Part shown: positions 36,714-50,700 of the stretch, in pieces
Numbering within the stretch: the stretch's first letter is position 1
Layout: every line of letters starts with the position of its first letter
Origin: Eopsaltria australis
Lineage: Eukaryota > Chordata > Aves > Passeriformes > Petroicidae
Length of the DNA stretch: 64,000 bases
Assembly (NCBI GenBank): GCA_034509425.1
Contig: JAVTVJ010000047.1
Location: 1,736,001-1,800,000 of the forward strand
Direction of reading: 5' to 3'
Translations under genes and position numbers: made by a program
Notes under the pieces: model-generated
Database searches by the model: none
What the model saw: only the letters and a program-made list of their open reading frames with translations
Told to the model about the DNA's origin: nothing

Positions 36714-37989
36714 AACACCTTCTGCAGCAGTCCTAGATACCTAGTGACCAAAACCAATGTAATACAAAAGCTTTCAGATTCAGACAAATAATCACAATTT
36801 GAAGTGCGACTGCCTCTTGGCTACCAAAAATACAGATAATTGAATCTGAAAGTTGTAGAATATGCAAAGCAGCCAGCTCCAAACAAGCTCATGCCATTCC
36901 CCAAGAGTCTTCATCCAGCTCTGGAGCTAAACAACATACTGATTTTGGAGTAGCACAAGCCAACTGAGATTTGAAAATTAGCATAACAGCCTTAATTCCT
37001 TTTGATTAATTTTTCTTGGTGATGAATTAGTCTTTAACTTAGGATATTAATTCATAATTTTCTGCAACATTAACCAAATGACAGGATTTCAAAATCATGG
37101 TTATTCCTTGAGTAGTTAATTCTGAATTAAAATATTCACCCCTTTGTACAGCTGGTCCCCTTTTCTTAGATGAAGGTCAATGTTAAAAAAGCTAAATCAA
37201 GGGAGGAAGCAAGGACTATCATATTTGTAATTAATTTAGCATCTGTAAGGAACATCCATACTCTAGAGTTTTAAGTTCACAACTGTTTTGGAAACTGCTC
37301 TTTCTAGGCAGCATGCCATCACTAAGAGAACTCTTTTGTACCAGGAGTTCCTCATCATTCATTTCACTGATGAGATGTTTTGGGATGAATCATGCATTGC
37401 TACAGTTCATTTTGAGGTTTGTCTTGTATGCATCCCAGTGTGAAACATCCGGTTCTACCATGAAAAATTAGTCTGGTGCCCTGAGACATGGAGGTGACAA
37501 GCAGATATATCCCTTGATGATGAAAGAATGGAAATCTTGTAAGTTGTGTAGTTGGCATCATCACTTTTGAGAAAACTTTACACCTGAAAAACATCTGATA
37601 AAACTATTAAACCCCAGGTACACTATTTTGCCCACTGGAATCAGCAGCAATGCACCACTAGACCAATATCTTTTGCTTTTAAACCCCTTTTTATTAAAAG
37701 AAAACAAGCCAAGTCAGCTAAAAACATTCTATAATTCAGAAGAATTGTGCCTGTGAGTATAATAATCTTCAGGAACAGGAGAGGCAAGTTTCTCTTGCTG
37801 GCTGACGAACATGACCCATCCTCAAGATCAAGATTTCATTAGGATCTCTTACCTTAAACTATTATGGTTTTAAATTGTTCTATCTGAAAACAAAAAGGTA
37901 AGTTCCCTGTATTTCAGGCAGGGATGTCCAAAGAATGGCTCACTGTGTGCTTGTGTCATCCTCTGCAAAAAAACCTTGCGTGACAAACA

Positions 37990-38152
37990 AACCAGAGAAG
38001 TTGTAGATGCCCTGTTCCTGGAAACTTTGAAGGTGAGGTTGGATGGGGCTCTGAACAACCTGATCTACCTGAAGATGTTCCTGCTCATTGCAGGTGGATT
38101 GGACTAGCTGGCCTTAGAATGTTCTTTACAACTCAAATTATTCTGTGATTAA
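37990..38152 (+). mobile_element. CR1 LINE 3' end fragment
   Basis: The plus strand carries CCAGAGAAGTTGTAGATGCC, CCTGGAAACTTTGAAGGT, GAGGTTGGATGGGGCTCTGA, ACAACCTGATCTACCTGAAG and GGTGGATTGGACTAGCTGGC, ending near ATTATTCTGTGATT. This is the canonical order and terminus of a sense CR1 3' end. It is a short, 5'-truncated copy on the plus strand. Confidence 0.9.
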
Positions 38153-38769
38153 AAACAGATCTTGAAACAGGTATGAATAATTAAAATCTTTGATAGTGGT
38201 AGGTAAGTCCCTTCAAGCAGTGACAATTCAATATCACATATACTTCTAGAGAATTGTGTATTTTTTTTAAGGACTTAGTAGCAGCTTAAAAAAATAAGGA
38301 GTTTATAAGTGAAACTTGCAGCCTTTTCCCACTGGTATTAATTGGTCAGGCAGTCCATGGATCAGTATGTAATGGAATAATTTGGGGAAAAAAGCACATT
38401 TTCCATACTAAGTATGTGTGATGTCGTCGCTGCCAAATGGAAATATTACAAGTATTGCAGTAAATTTTGCCACAGACAGAAGTGGACTTTATTTCTACTA
38501 GCACCCATCATGCTGTGTTACCAAGCTGTGTGTATGCTTAAATATAAAACCTGTTAATAGCCCAGCAGTCCTTCCTCCTCTGCTCCTCCATGTTCCCCTC
38601 TCTCACAGCAAGGAACAGACTGCAATGGAGCCAGGGGGCCAGGCTGTCCCTCTTGTCACAGGCTGCACTGACTCAGCCAGAGCACGAAGCCACAGTCTCA
38701 CCCTGTACCTTGATTTTCACAGAGACACCTGTTTCCCTGGAAATAAACAGCCTCACGGAGCAGAGACCA

Positions 38770-38784
38770 TGTGTGTGTGTGTGT
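38770..38784. repeat. (TG)n microsatellite
   Basis: Seven and a half perfect TG units. Confidence 0.9.
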
Positions 38785-41700
38785 CTGCATGAGGGGCAGA
38801 CTGATGGTGTCCCTGTGCATAGTAATGGTGTTTATACTCAGGATAAGGAATTGCCAACTCCCCCAGTGACAGTGTGCAGGCACCGTCCTTCAGTGGGTGC
38901 TCACTTAGCATCAGCAAAAATGTACAGATGTTTCCCAAGTGCCGTGCAAGCTCCACTAGCCTTGTTGCAAGTGGGAATTTTGTTCCAGGTCATCATCCCT
39001 GCCCCTCAATCCCTCACCCCACCCTCGGGGCAGCTGAGGGCAGGGTTAGCCAGGTCCTGGTGTGAGCTGCCAACAGGCTCATCAGCACTGAGATACCTGT
39101 GGATATCACCCACACTCGTGTGTGTGTTCCCCTTCCCCAACAAGCCACATGCCTCAGTAAGATGTTCCAGGAGGATTCACCCTAAGCTGTCACAGAGGAA
39201 CAAGGTTTCTGGGGCACCAGTCCCCCCACCAAACGTCTTCCTTTCCCCCAAGCAGAGACAGGTGAGATGTGCTCAGTGCTTGGTTACAGCAACTTAACCA
39301 TGGTGCAGCTCTGGCTCGTCAGATCAGTACCTCAACAAGGAGGTGACAGCTTGGGAAGCCCCCATAAATCATACCCTCAGCCTACCTGAACTGAGCAGCC
39401 TCCAAGTGCCCTCGGGCAGGGAAGAGGAGAAAGACAAAGTCTAAACTGCAGGTAAGCAAGTTTGCTTGAATGGCCTTATATTCCTAAGCAAAATGTGGCC
39501 TAAGAAATAAATACTGGAAAGGACTCATGAGAGAGAGTAACAAAAAAGTAGGTGAACAGAGCCACTGTGGCAGAGCATACATCTTACTGTTTCTTACAGC
39601 TCTCTGGTTGCTTCTTCTCATCATGTGCAATCATAAAAGGCCATGCACCTCCCACTTGAGTTAATCAACATTTGCACTGACAGAGTAGAATGTAGGATAA
39701 GCAGACACTCTAAAATATATCCTTATTAACCTCTGTAATCCTCCCTGTACTTGTTAAAGGTGATGGCAACTTAATATATACTATTCTGTTCTATTTAATA
39801 TTTTTCTTTACATACCACTTCAGTTTCAGTTTCTGTCTATTCTACCATCAGAGAGGGGAAAAGACAGCCATTCTGTCCTTTGCTTTGCAAGGAAAAGGAT
39901 AGAAGCCAGAAATCCAGGAGAACAGCAAAAAGCCATATTTATAAAAAAGTCACCTCCTTTCTCTTGCCTTGTCCTAAATAGATTTATTAGAAACACAAGT
40001 GAGTACTCACAAGGGCACTGTCAATTTAAAAATTACTGCATCTCTGCCTGTAAAGTACTTACTGTCCCTTGCCACAGATAAAGCTGTAGCTCCATATAAA
40101 TGAAAGCAAAGCAGAGGTAAAAGTCTCTGATATTTTGCTTCCCCCGCCCCAGTTTGTGCAGTCACATGCCCTCTCTATATCTTTGCAGCAACCTATTGCC
40201 TTTTTGTATCTACAATAATTCTCCCTCTTCAGAGGCTTGTTGTACAGCTGCAGAAGAGGAGAAAATATTTTCATTTTTTAAAAAAAGGGTATCAAGAGGT
40301 GGGAAGAAGACAGAGACTCTTTCTGCACTTATAAGCCAATTGAATGTAAATTGAAAGGTAAAACATAAATGAAAAGAGCTTAATTTTTTGTATTGATACG
40401 ATTTCTAGCAGTGAGTTCATTGCTTATTGTTTGTTGCTGTGCACCTTAATTCCTTATTTTTGTTAATTGCTCCTGAATATGCATCTTTAGAAAGGAAGAG
40501 GGCCTATGGGGGTGGGGCAGAAGTATCCCCAGGGCCAGGGGTGGTGCAGGCTGCCCTATGCCCTGCTCCCAGTCCCAGCTGTCCAAACAGCATGGATCTG
40601 CTGCCCAGCCATGGGCTGGCTCTAAATGTCATAAAACTTATGAATAGCAGGTTTTTGTTCCTGCCTGCTGGTGTTTGACCCTCTGCAGGTCACGTTTTTC
40701 AGGTAATTGTTGCAGTTGGAAATCTGCTGTTTATAAAAAGTGAAATGAAAATTGCCATTCTCCTGGCCATGGTCGTGCAGGAGAAGGCACATCCCAGCCT
40801 AGGGCCACCACAGTCACTTTTCATGCCCCCAGTGTTTCTGGCTGAGGGATTTGCTGTGTGGTACAACCCCTTCTGGCAGTTAGCCCCGGGGGAAATTTAG
40901 TGGGCAATGCTGGGAAGATTGATCCCACCCTGGCTTCCCCTGCAGCCCCACAACACAGCTGGGTGCCCTATTTATTTAACTTCACAGGTAAGCACATCCC
41001 TCAAAACTACATAAAGGTCCTGTCTAAGCAGAGTCAGGCTTCATACAGAAGTCTCCTACCCACCACTGCAGAATCAGGTACTGCCCTTCCTTGTCCTATA
41101 ACAACACAGAGAGACAGTAGAAGTGTCTGCAAAATTCCAGCAAGATCATTCATGATGAAATCAAACATTTTTTCTGGCATTAAATTTTAGCTCAAACTTT
41201 TCCTGTCTCCACCCCCATCTGACATCCAAGCTGTTGGAAACACACCACCTACCTGGTGTGAGGATGTTGGGCTGCAGAGGCTGTGCAACTTTGTTCATTG
41301 GAAAGCTTTTCTGCCTTCCCCTTTGGAGACAAAACCAACGTGGGAGAGCCATGGCTGTGACAGTTCTGCCAGGTCTCTGCAGTGAGGTCCCAAGCTGGAG
41401 CACCCTGCCTCATGCAGCGGGCACACAGGTTCTCCATACCTCTCTTTGCAACAACTGGGGGAGTTGTTCCCTCCCACAGCTTGCAGTAGAAGATCAATGG
41501 AGATCTTTCAGGAGCAAAGAAAACCCTAATTCATCCTCTCTCCCCCAAGCACTCTGCTCTATTTGTCTTCTCTGAGTTTAGGGGAACAGTCCTCCACAAG
41601 TAACGTATAAAAATCAGGGAATAGTTATTACTGCAGCATATTGCTTCCAGCGTACAGGTTGTATCAGAAATGCTGGAAGAGCCCTGTCATGGCCCTTAGG

Positions 41701-44700
41701 AACAATTTTGAAGTCTTATAATAAGTATGCTTTCCAAATCTTCTTTAAGCTTAGCTTCAGGTTATGCTATAAGATTTCTCTGAATTCAAATCATTTTTAC
41801 ATTCAGAAAAAAAAGGCAAATATTTGTTGAACCCATAACAAATTCAGGATGGATGGATACTAAGAGCAGAATAGTCTATTCTTAGAAATATGTAAATGGG
41901 ATTTAAATAGAATTTCTCACAAAGGTTGTGCAGGGAGATAATGGGAGGATTACATTTCTAATGTACCGAGCTATTTTGAATTCTGGATGAGTTCGTTCTC
42001 TGAAAATTATTTCTTTTTTCCAATGCTACAAAAAAAAACCCCATAAAAATTGGTGAATCAATTTTAATCAAATGCTAAGTTTATTCAGGTTAGTTTTAGA
42101 ATATCTAGAAGCTGCTTTGGAAGGAAGTTGCACTAGGGGCTGATTCAACAAAACCAAAGCACAATTTCCAGCTTGTGCATCAGTTTTCTGGGGTCTTGGC
42201 AAGGCAAACATGATGCCCCATTCTCTCCCAGCAAGTACCACAAGTGATATTTTTTGGGACAATTCCTCCATATTCTGAAGGATGCTCTAGGGAAGGGTAG
42301 CAAACAGGTGCTTTCACACACTTCCATATGTACCATCAGGTCAGCAGAGTGATGCTGAGCAGCAACGCACTCCTGTGGGATTTTGAGCCAAATGACTTAT
42401 GTTCCTGCTAATGGCTATTTGGCCTTTGTCCCCTCCTATGGCCCCTGTGCTGGATGCACACAGCCTTTCCAGGGCTCTGATGCAAAAAGGTCCCTCCTAC
42501 AGCCTCCCAAGCAAATCTGCAAACACTGTAGAGGCAGCTCCTCCTGGGTTATCCAGAATGGACGGTATGTACATTCCCCATATTGCTTAAAAGCCTTTTA
42601 TGAAGCAGTACACCCCAGGGAGCATTGCTGGCCTGCAATCCACCTTTCATTTCTTTTGCCCCACCAGCCTGAATATTTATGAGGTGGCATGTGATTTGAT
42701 GGTACTGGTTCCACATGTAATGATGATGTCATGTGTTTTAGTTTTAAAATGCCAGTTTCATTTTGTAGTGCATAATAATTTGTTTCTTTGGCAGTCCATA
42801 AAGAATTGCACTGAGTCTTGGCATGCCTGGCTGCAGCGATGTGAAAGGGGAAACAGGAGGACTTAATGTGCACAAGGGGTTGTACCAAGAGTGGTGCAGT
42901 TCAAGTTTCCTGCCAAAAACATCATCTGATATCAAGATATGTCTATGCATGCCTGGAACACTTGGTGCTCCAAGTACTTTGCCAGCAATGATGAACAAAG
43001 TCCTGCAGTATCTGGGTAATGCATGTTTGATTTTAAGTCCCACCCAGCAAGGTCTGATGTAAAGATGGGAAAGTGAGGCAAAGGATCCTGCTAAGGTTAC
43101 AAAACCCATGTACAAGAGGCAATCCATCTTGCACAACTCTCACAGCTTCATTAGAACCATCCCTCCTCTCCCAGATCTCCTCCTCTCATCAGATTTTGGG
43201 CATATCTCCCCTAAATGCTGTTCTGGTTAGAAACAGCCCACACCTTCAAGCCTCTATTCCACTTTTTTCCCCGAAATTAGAGCCCTGAGTGTAATTTAAC
43301 TATCAAACCTCCTACCTAATTTTGAACCAGTGCAGAACAAGAGGGGTACATTTGGGAAACAGATGCTCAAAGAAAGAGACAAGTTGGATAAAGAAATAGG
43401 AAACCAATCTTTTTGTTTTGGCCTGAAATACTGATGGGCAGAACTTTTATCTCTAAGGGAATATTAACAGGAGCCAGCAAGGCATGCAATACCCACAGCA
43501 GTAAATAGCAGTATTGCCATCAGATAGATATATACACACATGTATGAAATTTCATGTGCATTTACATAGGAAACAAAGTCCTTCCAGTAATTTCTGTTGC
43601 TCACAGAGGAGTCTGTGCCCTGCTGGAGCTCCCCAAACAGTGGGATGAATGCTGCTTGCCAGGCAATGTGTGCTAGCACTGTCCCACAGGCATTGCTCCA
43701 TCACTGCACCAGAGGCAGTGTTTCTGAAAGAACTGTAAATTCGTAGTGCTGTGAGTAAATTCCTTCAAAGGGGGATCACCCTTTGGCCAGGACAGTGTAA
43801 AGAGCATCCTGCTTGTGCACTGCTAGCAGTATACATGCTAGACCTACAGCAGGTGGGTCTAGAATCCCTCCTGTCTTTGCTGCCTGTTCTGCCCAGATAA
43901 AATAATTTATCCTTGTGAAAGCACATCCTGCCTGCACAGGCTGTGGACAAATTGTCATTACTATCTCAGCTGCATCAGTCTGGGGCAACACTTTCCTACA
44001 TAACTGTGCTGGCAGGGACAAGCTGTGGCTGAAGGTGGCATCTGCTATTTACTGGCATCTACTTGGCATAGTGGTGTAAGTGCGCCACACTACACTGCAC
44101 TATAATGCTGTATTTTATTATTACACTAACATGAATACAGCTGTACCCAAATTACAGCTCCTGCTGATCTCTTAATAGCTCATCCTAGCACTCATGTCTG
44201 AATCAGTAAGAAAAATTGTGCAGATGAAGTCTAAGGAAAAGCTGAGAGAGAAAAATTAAACACCCTGAGAACTGGCAAGAAGAAGAGGAATTCTTAAAGG
44301 AATTGTTTGCACAACCTGGTTACTGAAATAAACCCATCTGTTACTCCCAGTGCAAGCTCCCGTGGATGTGGGTACTTGTTGGGATGGCTCATGGAGGCAC
44401 ACAGCTGTCACTGCTGCCTGCAAACAGGAGCCAGCTTCCCCAGAGACAGGCAGGATGGGGCAGCCATCCTGAAGCCCACACTGCGCTGCTCCCCATCCAG
44501 GAGCATGTGATTGCAGTGTTTGACCCCAGATTCATGGGACACTCTGGAGCCAGTTCTGCATCATGGGCTGAGAGACACAGCGAGACCCTGCATGAGCTGC
44601 ACTGAGTGCTCCATAAACCCTGAGTTTCCCTGCTGGTGTGCCAGCTGTAAAGAGCTGCCTGCTGCTAGCTACAAGGTCAAGAGCTCTGCAAGTAGAGATG

Positions 44701-47700
44701 TGGTGCAAAATCACAATGTAACAGGTCAAGCCAGTGAACAGCACATTGCTGTATATTGTGACTTCAATTTCCTATTCCTCTCTGTGCCCTGGTCTGATCT
44801 CTGACCTGAAGGATCCTCCCCTACTGAGGCAAATTAAAGTAAAGCTGATATCTTAATTTGATACCTTAAAAGCATTTTTGTGGATGGACACAGTTGGAGA
44901 AGACAAGTCTTGGAGAAACCAGTGCTTTCTTTACGACTGGCACAGCAAAAGAAGCCAATACAGATCCAGAGCAAATGGTCTGGGTGCAGTCTGACTATGC
45001 TGATCTGTCAGGCAGTTAGAAAAAAATATCTGGGAGAGCAGAAGGCATCACCAGAGAAAAGATGGGAGCAGCCCAGCCCCGTTTCAGTTCTAAGGGAAGG
45101 GTAGTGTGTCCACATTTATTTTCATTATTTCTGTCTGTAGGTCTAATAAAAAATATTGTCTCTTCCAATATATCCTGCCCTGCACTCCGAGGCTCTCCTG
45201 GTGATTATTTTCTCAGCCAGAACACTCTAATACCAGGGTGTAATAAGCACAGCACAGCCTTGGCAGGTTGACTAGATAAGGTTATATACAGTACTACAGA
45301 GTTTTAAAATTATTACTGACCTGGCCAAAAGCTTGGTAAGAACTGAACATCTTGTTCTTGTGACATATTGAACCTCTTCTCCAGACCAGAGAGCTCTGAA
45401 TAAATTTCAGCAGGCAGCAATCACTTAGATGTACTTCAGACTCTCCACTCTGTCACTGCTCTTTAGAAGAGGCCCAGGGGAATGCATTTATGATACAATG
45501 ACTTCAGATTTTCCCTGTCAGAAATAATTTATCAAAACAGAGAAGTGAAAGATCTCCACCACCCTACAATGGAGATGTCAAGCTCACCACAGGGTGGTCA
45601 GGACACAATCAACACACATGCATACAAGTGAGCTGCAAGAAAAAAGTGCTTTGTAAATATGATTGTTGTTCGAAAATACTTAAAGAATTAATGTAGAAAT
45701 TTCGGCATACAGCCTGCTTTGGTTTCCAAGTGATGGGAGGAATTATCTTACGGCTGTGTTATGTGTTAGTCTTGCTCAAGCTCCTGATATATTTTGCAGA
45801 ATTCAGACTTCTGTTACTTTAAACTAAATGTCTCCAGCCAGCAGTTACTCCTTTGCAGATGATCCTTGAGTCCATGAAATGAATGTGACCTGTATGTGGA
45901 CATCTGTGAATCCTGCACAGCCTGGAAAAACAGCTGTGACTGGTACAACTTCAGAACAAGAAGTAAGGAGAGTATCATTCCAAAAATGTGGAAAAGAAAC
46001 ATGGTGCCACTGTTGGCTGAGAGACTCAAAGAAGAATAAATAATTTAGCTTCTTTTTTTTCCCCTGTTAACAGCATAAATGTGATCTGGTACTATTTAAG
46101 GGAAGAGTTAAACTGAAGACACTACAGCACCTTACATCTTATATCATCTTTCCAGTTCTGCAATTCTTAATAAAATCAAGCATACTTATTTACTTAAGTA
46201 GACATATTTATTACCCACAGCTACAATGGCACCAGTGGAGAAGAATGATATATTAGTGATCATAGAAACATTGTTTTCTGGATCCCATGAGGTATTTTAC
46301 AGAGATTTTCTGGGTATTTGTAGGCTCTGCCTCCTGCTAGTTTATCCCACTTGCCCTAGGAAAGCAACCACTGCTCCCAACATATTCCTCTGACCTATTT
46401 AGTTCAAAATTCCAGCAATGTACAAGCCAGTGACTCCCCAGGCAGCGTACTCCACTGCTCACTGCCTGTGCCATTAGACACTGGCCTTGCATGTCCAAAC
46501 CGCTCTGCCCCCAATGCCTCTCAAGGCATCAGGACTTCTTGTCCTCTCCCTGTGGGTGTGGACACCCTTCCAGCCTGAGAAGCTTCTTCAGAGCAAAACC
46601 ATCATGGCATTTCCCAGCACTGAGAGTGAACAGAGGTGCAAGTTTTAGTAGGGGGTCAGTAATATGCTGTTCCTCTCCAGAACCTGGAAAACCAGCCAGT
46701 CAACACAGCCTGTTGTCCACTGTGGTGTCACTGCTCTGTCTGGCCCGTCACAGCTCCTTCACACAGCAGGGGAGTGCAGTGAAAAGTCCTCCTGCTCCTC
46801 CTTCTCCATCAGTTGCATCAAACGAGTGCTGCAAAATCCATCTGCTCTGTGACCTTCAGAACCAGCAGTCATCAGGAAAGAGTGGTGCGGGGCATAATTT
46901 TGGTTGTGCTTATGCTTTCAAAGAAAGACATGAAGGAAGAATGATAAAGAAAAGTGTGAACTATCAGGATTTAAAACTTAGGTGAACCCCAACTCCAGAA
47001 AACTGGTGGGTTAGGGTAAATTCAGTCAGTTCTCCATGTGCCCCAGAAAAGGCCATCAGTAAAGCAGGCATCCTGAGCTGGACAAAGGCAGCAGCTCCTT
47101 CCCTCTAAATCTGGCTGCAGAGGCTGCCTGCAGCATTCAGCCAGGGCAAGCCACTGGTCATTGCGGTTTTATCAACAGCTGGAAATAGTTTGTACACAGG
47201 AGATTCATCACCCCTTTGCTGTAACAGCATATCATAAAATGTGAAGTTAAAAGGAATGTAATCTCACATCTCATCAAAGAGAAGTAATTTGTTGTGTGTT
47301 GGTTTTCCTTTTTTTTTTCCAAAGACAAAAAGGAAGATTATCCCTTAAAAACTTTCTAACCCAAACCAACCTCAAGTGGGGAAGGCTGATGCTCTGTTTA
47401 TGGCTCAGTACTTTTGTGTGACTGTGCTTAAAACATTTGTAGTGATTGTTGTCACAGAACCTCTCATTCTCATCTTACTGTAAATATTAACTCTTTAGGG
47501 CTTGCAGTATTTTTATTTGAGCTAAACACATCAAGGGACATTTGTCTCATCTAATGTGAACTGACAAAAAGCTAGCTTCCTCTTTAGTAAAGGCAACTTT
47601 AAGACAATTAATTAATTAATGTTAAGATAATTAATTTAAATATAAACTTCCAAGCTGACCATCTAGCACTGAAGGGAATGAGGCATTTCCCAAGAGCAAA

Positions 47701-50700
47701 CTCCTCTTTGTTTCATGTAGGGGGGTTGTGTGGGGGACCTGCAGCACCACCCCCATTACAGCAGGGCAAGAGGCATGAGATGAGTATTTTGGATTGCTGG
47801 GGATGAGACATCTTCACCAGGCAGAGCCTCTGATGCTCAGTCCCATTTTACATCACTGTTTCATGCAAAGTTGTTTGAAGACATCACTGCCTCCTCCTGC
47901 CCCTCACTGCTGTCACAGCTGTCTTTTATGTGAAATTAAGCACGAACAATGAGCAAACCTCATGGAGTCCTTGACATATCTCTAGGATATGTTCTCTGAA
48001 TGGTATCCCTCTTTTGGCCGTAGTAATTTGCTCTGTAATTATTCCAGAGAGGGATTTTTCTGACAGGGCACTGGAGCAATTGGGCACAGGGGTAGATGAG
48101 TAGGTTTGCATGGTAAGGAAGGTGTTGCAGCTTTTTCCTAAGGGCAGAAAGACTTAATTCACTTAATCTCCTTTTCAAATGTATACTGCAATTCAGATCC
48201 CTTAGAAAAAATTGCTCTCTCCTGCTTTACTGGGGGCAGCTGGGAAACCATGCTCAGGATATCTCTCACATCTAAGGATCTTCATTTCTCATGCTAAGTG
48301 ACAACAATATTGTAATCAAGTACTTCTTCATGAAAAAAATAGCTCTGTTGTGAGCACAGCTGTGCCCTCCCTGCTCCAGAAGGCCACTTGCTTTATCCTG
48401 TGAGCAAGGGTGGAGGTACAGGTGTGTGTGGCGACCATGCCAGCCCTGATGGGGGGGATGCACACCGTGCTGACAAAGCATCACCACTTGTGACTGAATT
48501 ACCAGCACATGATTTATGACCATGCTGAATTTACTGCTACCCATATCACTGAAATAAAACCCATGAAAGAGAATTGCAGCTTGAGTCAGTGGCTGTAAAT
48601 CAACCAATTCCCCAACCTCCAGGACGTCAGGGGATGAGAAATGCATGTGCTTGTAAGCACTCCTAGACTCACACAGTGGGCTCCTTGGAAAGCAGATCTG
48701 CATTTCCTTTGATTTGTCCCATTAATAATAAATACAGTACAATGCATATTGTACTGTCTCCCTTTTTGCTTTGTTAAAAATGCCATGTCTCCACTCTCTC
48801 CCCAATTCCCTGTTTTCTCCTCTCTTACTCATAACATTTATTTTTAAAAATGCTCCTAGCATTTCAGTTTCATATTAATAGGAAGTACCATTTAGGCCCC
48901 TGATGCAAATTGTCTCCCAGATTAAATTTAAATACATGACACTGCTCAGATGTAGCCACATCAGGAAAGAAATCTCACAAAGGCTGAAAAGAAGAATTTT
49001 CCCTTATGGATTAGACCAAGGAAACTTAGATTTTCATAACTTGGGTGCCAACAATCAGACCCTTAAATTCACACTAATTTCACAGTTCATACCAACAGTG
49101 CTTAGATTGGTTTTCTGGGATGCTTAGTAATAGGCAGCTCAAAAAGAGCTTTTCTGGGTCACATATTCGAGTGTTTAAATATGAAATTGGAAGTTTGGGT
49201 TTAGGTACCTCTTTCCCACGTCAGGAGTGTGTCACTGCTGGCCACCAGCTGCATGGGTGGTTGATTCCAAACCGGCAGTGTTGCTGGGACCCCCAAGTCA
49301 ACACTCCAAGTGTGTATCACACACAGGTGTGTGTCACTTGTCAGGATGCACAAGGTATGTCACCTCCCCTGTGCCCTCTCACTTTGGTCTTGCATTCAGC
49401 TCCTGTCTAAAAATTAACATCTCCTCCCCATCCCTGCAGTGGTGTCACTGTCTGGGGAGTGGGCAGAAGAGATCCTGCAGACCCAGGTCAATGCCCTGGC
49501 CCCATGAGCTCAAGGCCAGGCTGCTTCTCCCATCCCTTTTATAGACTTACGTCTCTGGGCATCCCTCTGGGATGCACCCACAGCTCCAGCTGCTGAGTTA
49601 AAAATAGTCCCCTACCCCTCATTATTCACCCCTGCAGGTCAAGGCAGGACTTTGATGTGAACAGAAGGGCATTTCCAGGGATATGGTTACATGAAACACA
49701 TTCTATAAAGGTTCCTTGCCATCAGACTTTATCTTTGCTTAGTAAGTTTTAATGACATGCACATGAGGAGGGCACTGTGGGAACAAAGCACGACCATAGT
49801 AGGATCCTGTTTGATTTAATAAACTTAAAAATTGTAACCAAAATGAGGCCATTCCAGGCTTCTTCCTTGGCTGTTTTCTGGTGAGAACACACCAACCTTG
49901 GTGTTTGTTTTCACTCAAAGCAGCTTATGCTTACCCAGCACACAGAAAATGTGTGGTCTGGGGCAGTATCTCTGCTCCTGGAGGGCTGTGTGCTCCTGGT
50001 CATGTTGTAGAACAAGAGAAACTGGCTCTTTTACTGTTTGGCATTTTGGCAACCACCCATCCCTGTGGACTCTGAATGAAGGATTTTGCCGGATCCTCAG
50101 GTTGTCCTTTGTTGAACACAGAGGACGTGTTTGTCACCAGCTGTGTGTGACTTCATTACCTCCAATCTGTTTCTGTGTGTCAGTTTATATTAGACAAAAA
50201 TATAATAGGCTGTCTTTCAGTAATTATTGTGTCACTGAGTTTTTTAACCAACTGTGTTCATGAAACAAGGAAAGGGAAGATTTTTAAAACAGCTTAGGTA
50301 AAGTTTATGTAGTTATTAGAGCTGGAACTTTGTTTCTTTTGGGCAGGCTCCTTAGGGCTTTATGCCACTTGCTTAGGTCAGTTCTGTGTGAGAGTTCTGC
50401 CTAAGGTGTTTGGTTTAAAGCCTGCTTGTTCAGTGGTGGCAGCTGTGGGTGTGCCAAAGATCTCGGGTATTCCTTCTTTCTGGGGGGAGAAGTGTGCTTG
50501 TAGCTTTTTCTGCCATTCAAGCAGCTTAGGTTTTATATTTTCTTTATTATTTTTGGAACAGATTGGGGAATTGAGGAGGTACAATCAGTTTTCATAGAAA
50601 AAGTTGCATCAATTGATACTGCTGGTCATCACCAGCACCAAGCTGTGGTTCATCTCAGCCAGAGGATTTGCTGCACAGACATCAGTGGCTATGGCCAGGG

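Larger units (their letters stand above)
31567..37989. other. Gene-poor stretch
   Basis: Contains an (AC)n run at 31,940-31,953, a 22-base poly(T) at 33,869-33,890, a 27-bp tandem duplication at 36,653-36,713 and AT-rich TAAT-dense blocks at 35,890-35,960 and 36,985-37,130. No gene or other mobile element recognised. Confidence 0.55.

Noticed and set aside
38590..39297. 235-codon plus-strand open frame
   Set aside because: No recognisable domain, includes the translated (TG)n repeat (a CVCVC run), and has no promoter or splice context. Chance frame in GC-richer DNA.
42383..42682. 99-codon frame with two CxxC pairs suggesting a zinc ribbon
   Set aside because: The pairs are followed by no typical fold residues, and the frame lacks splice or promoter signals. 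Treated as coincidence.
46491..46985. 164-codon plus-strand frame with several cysteine pairs near its start
   Set aside because: Cysteine spacing fits no known zinc-binding domain and no gene context is visible.
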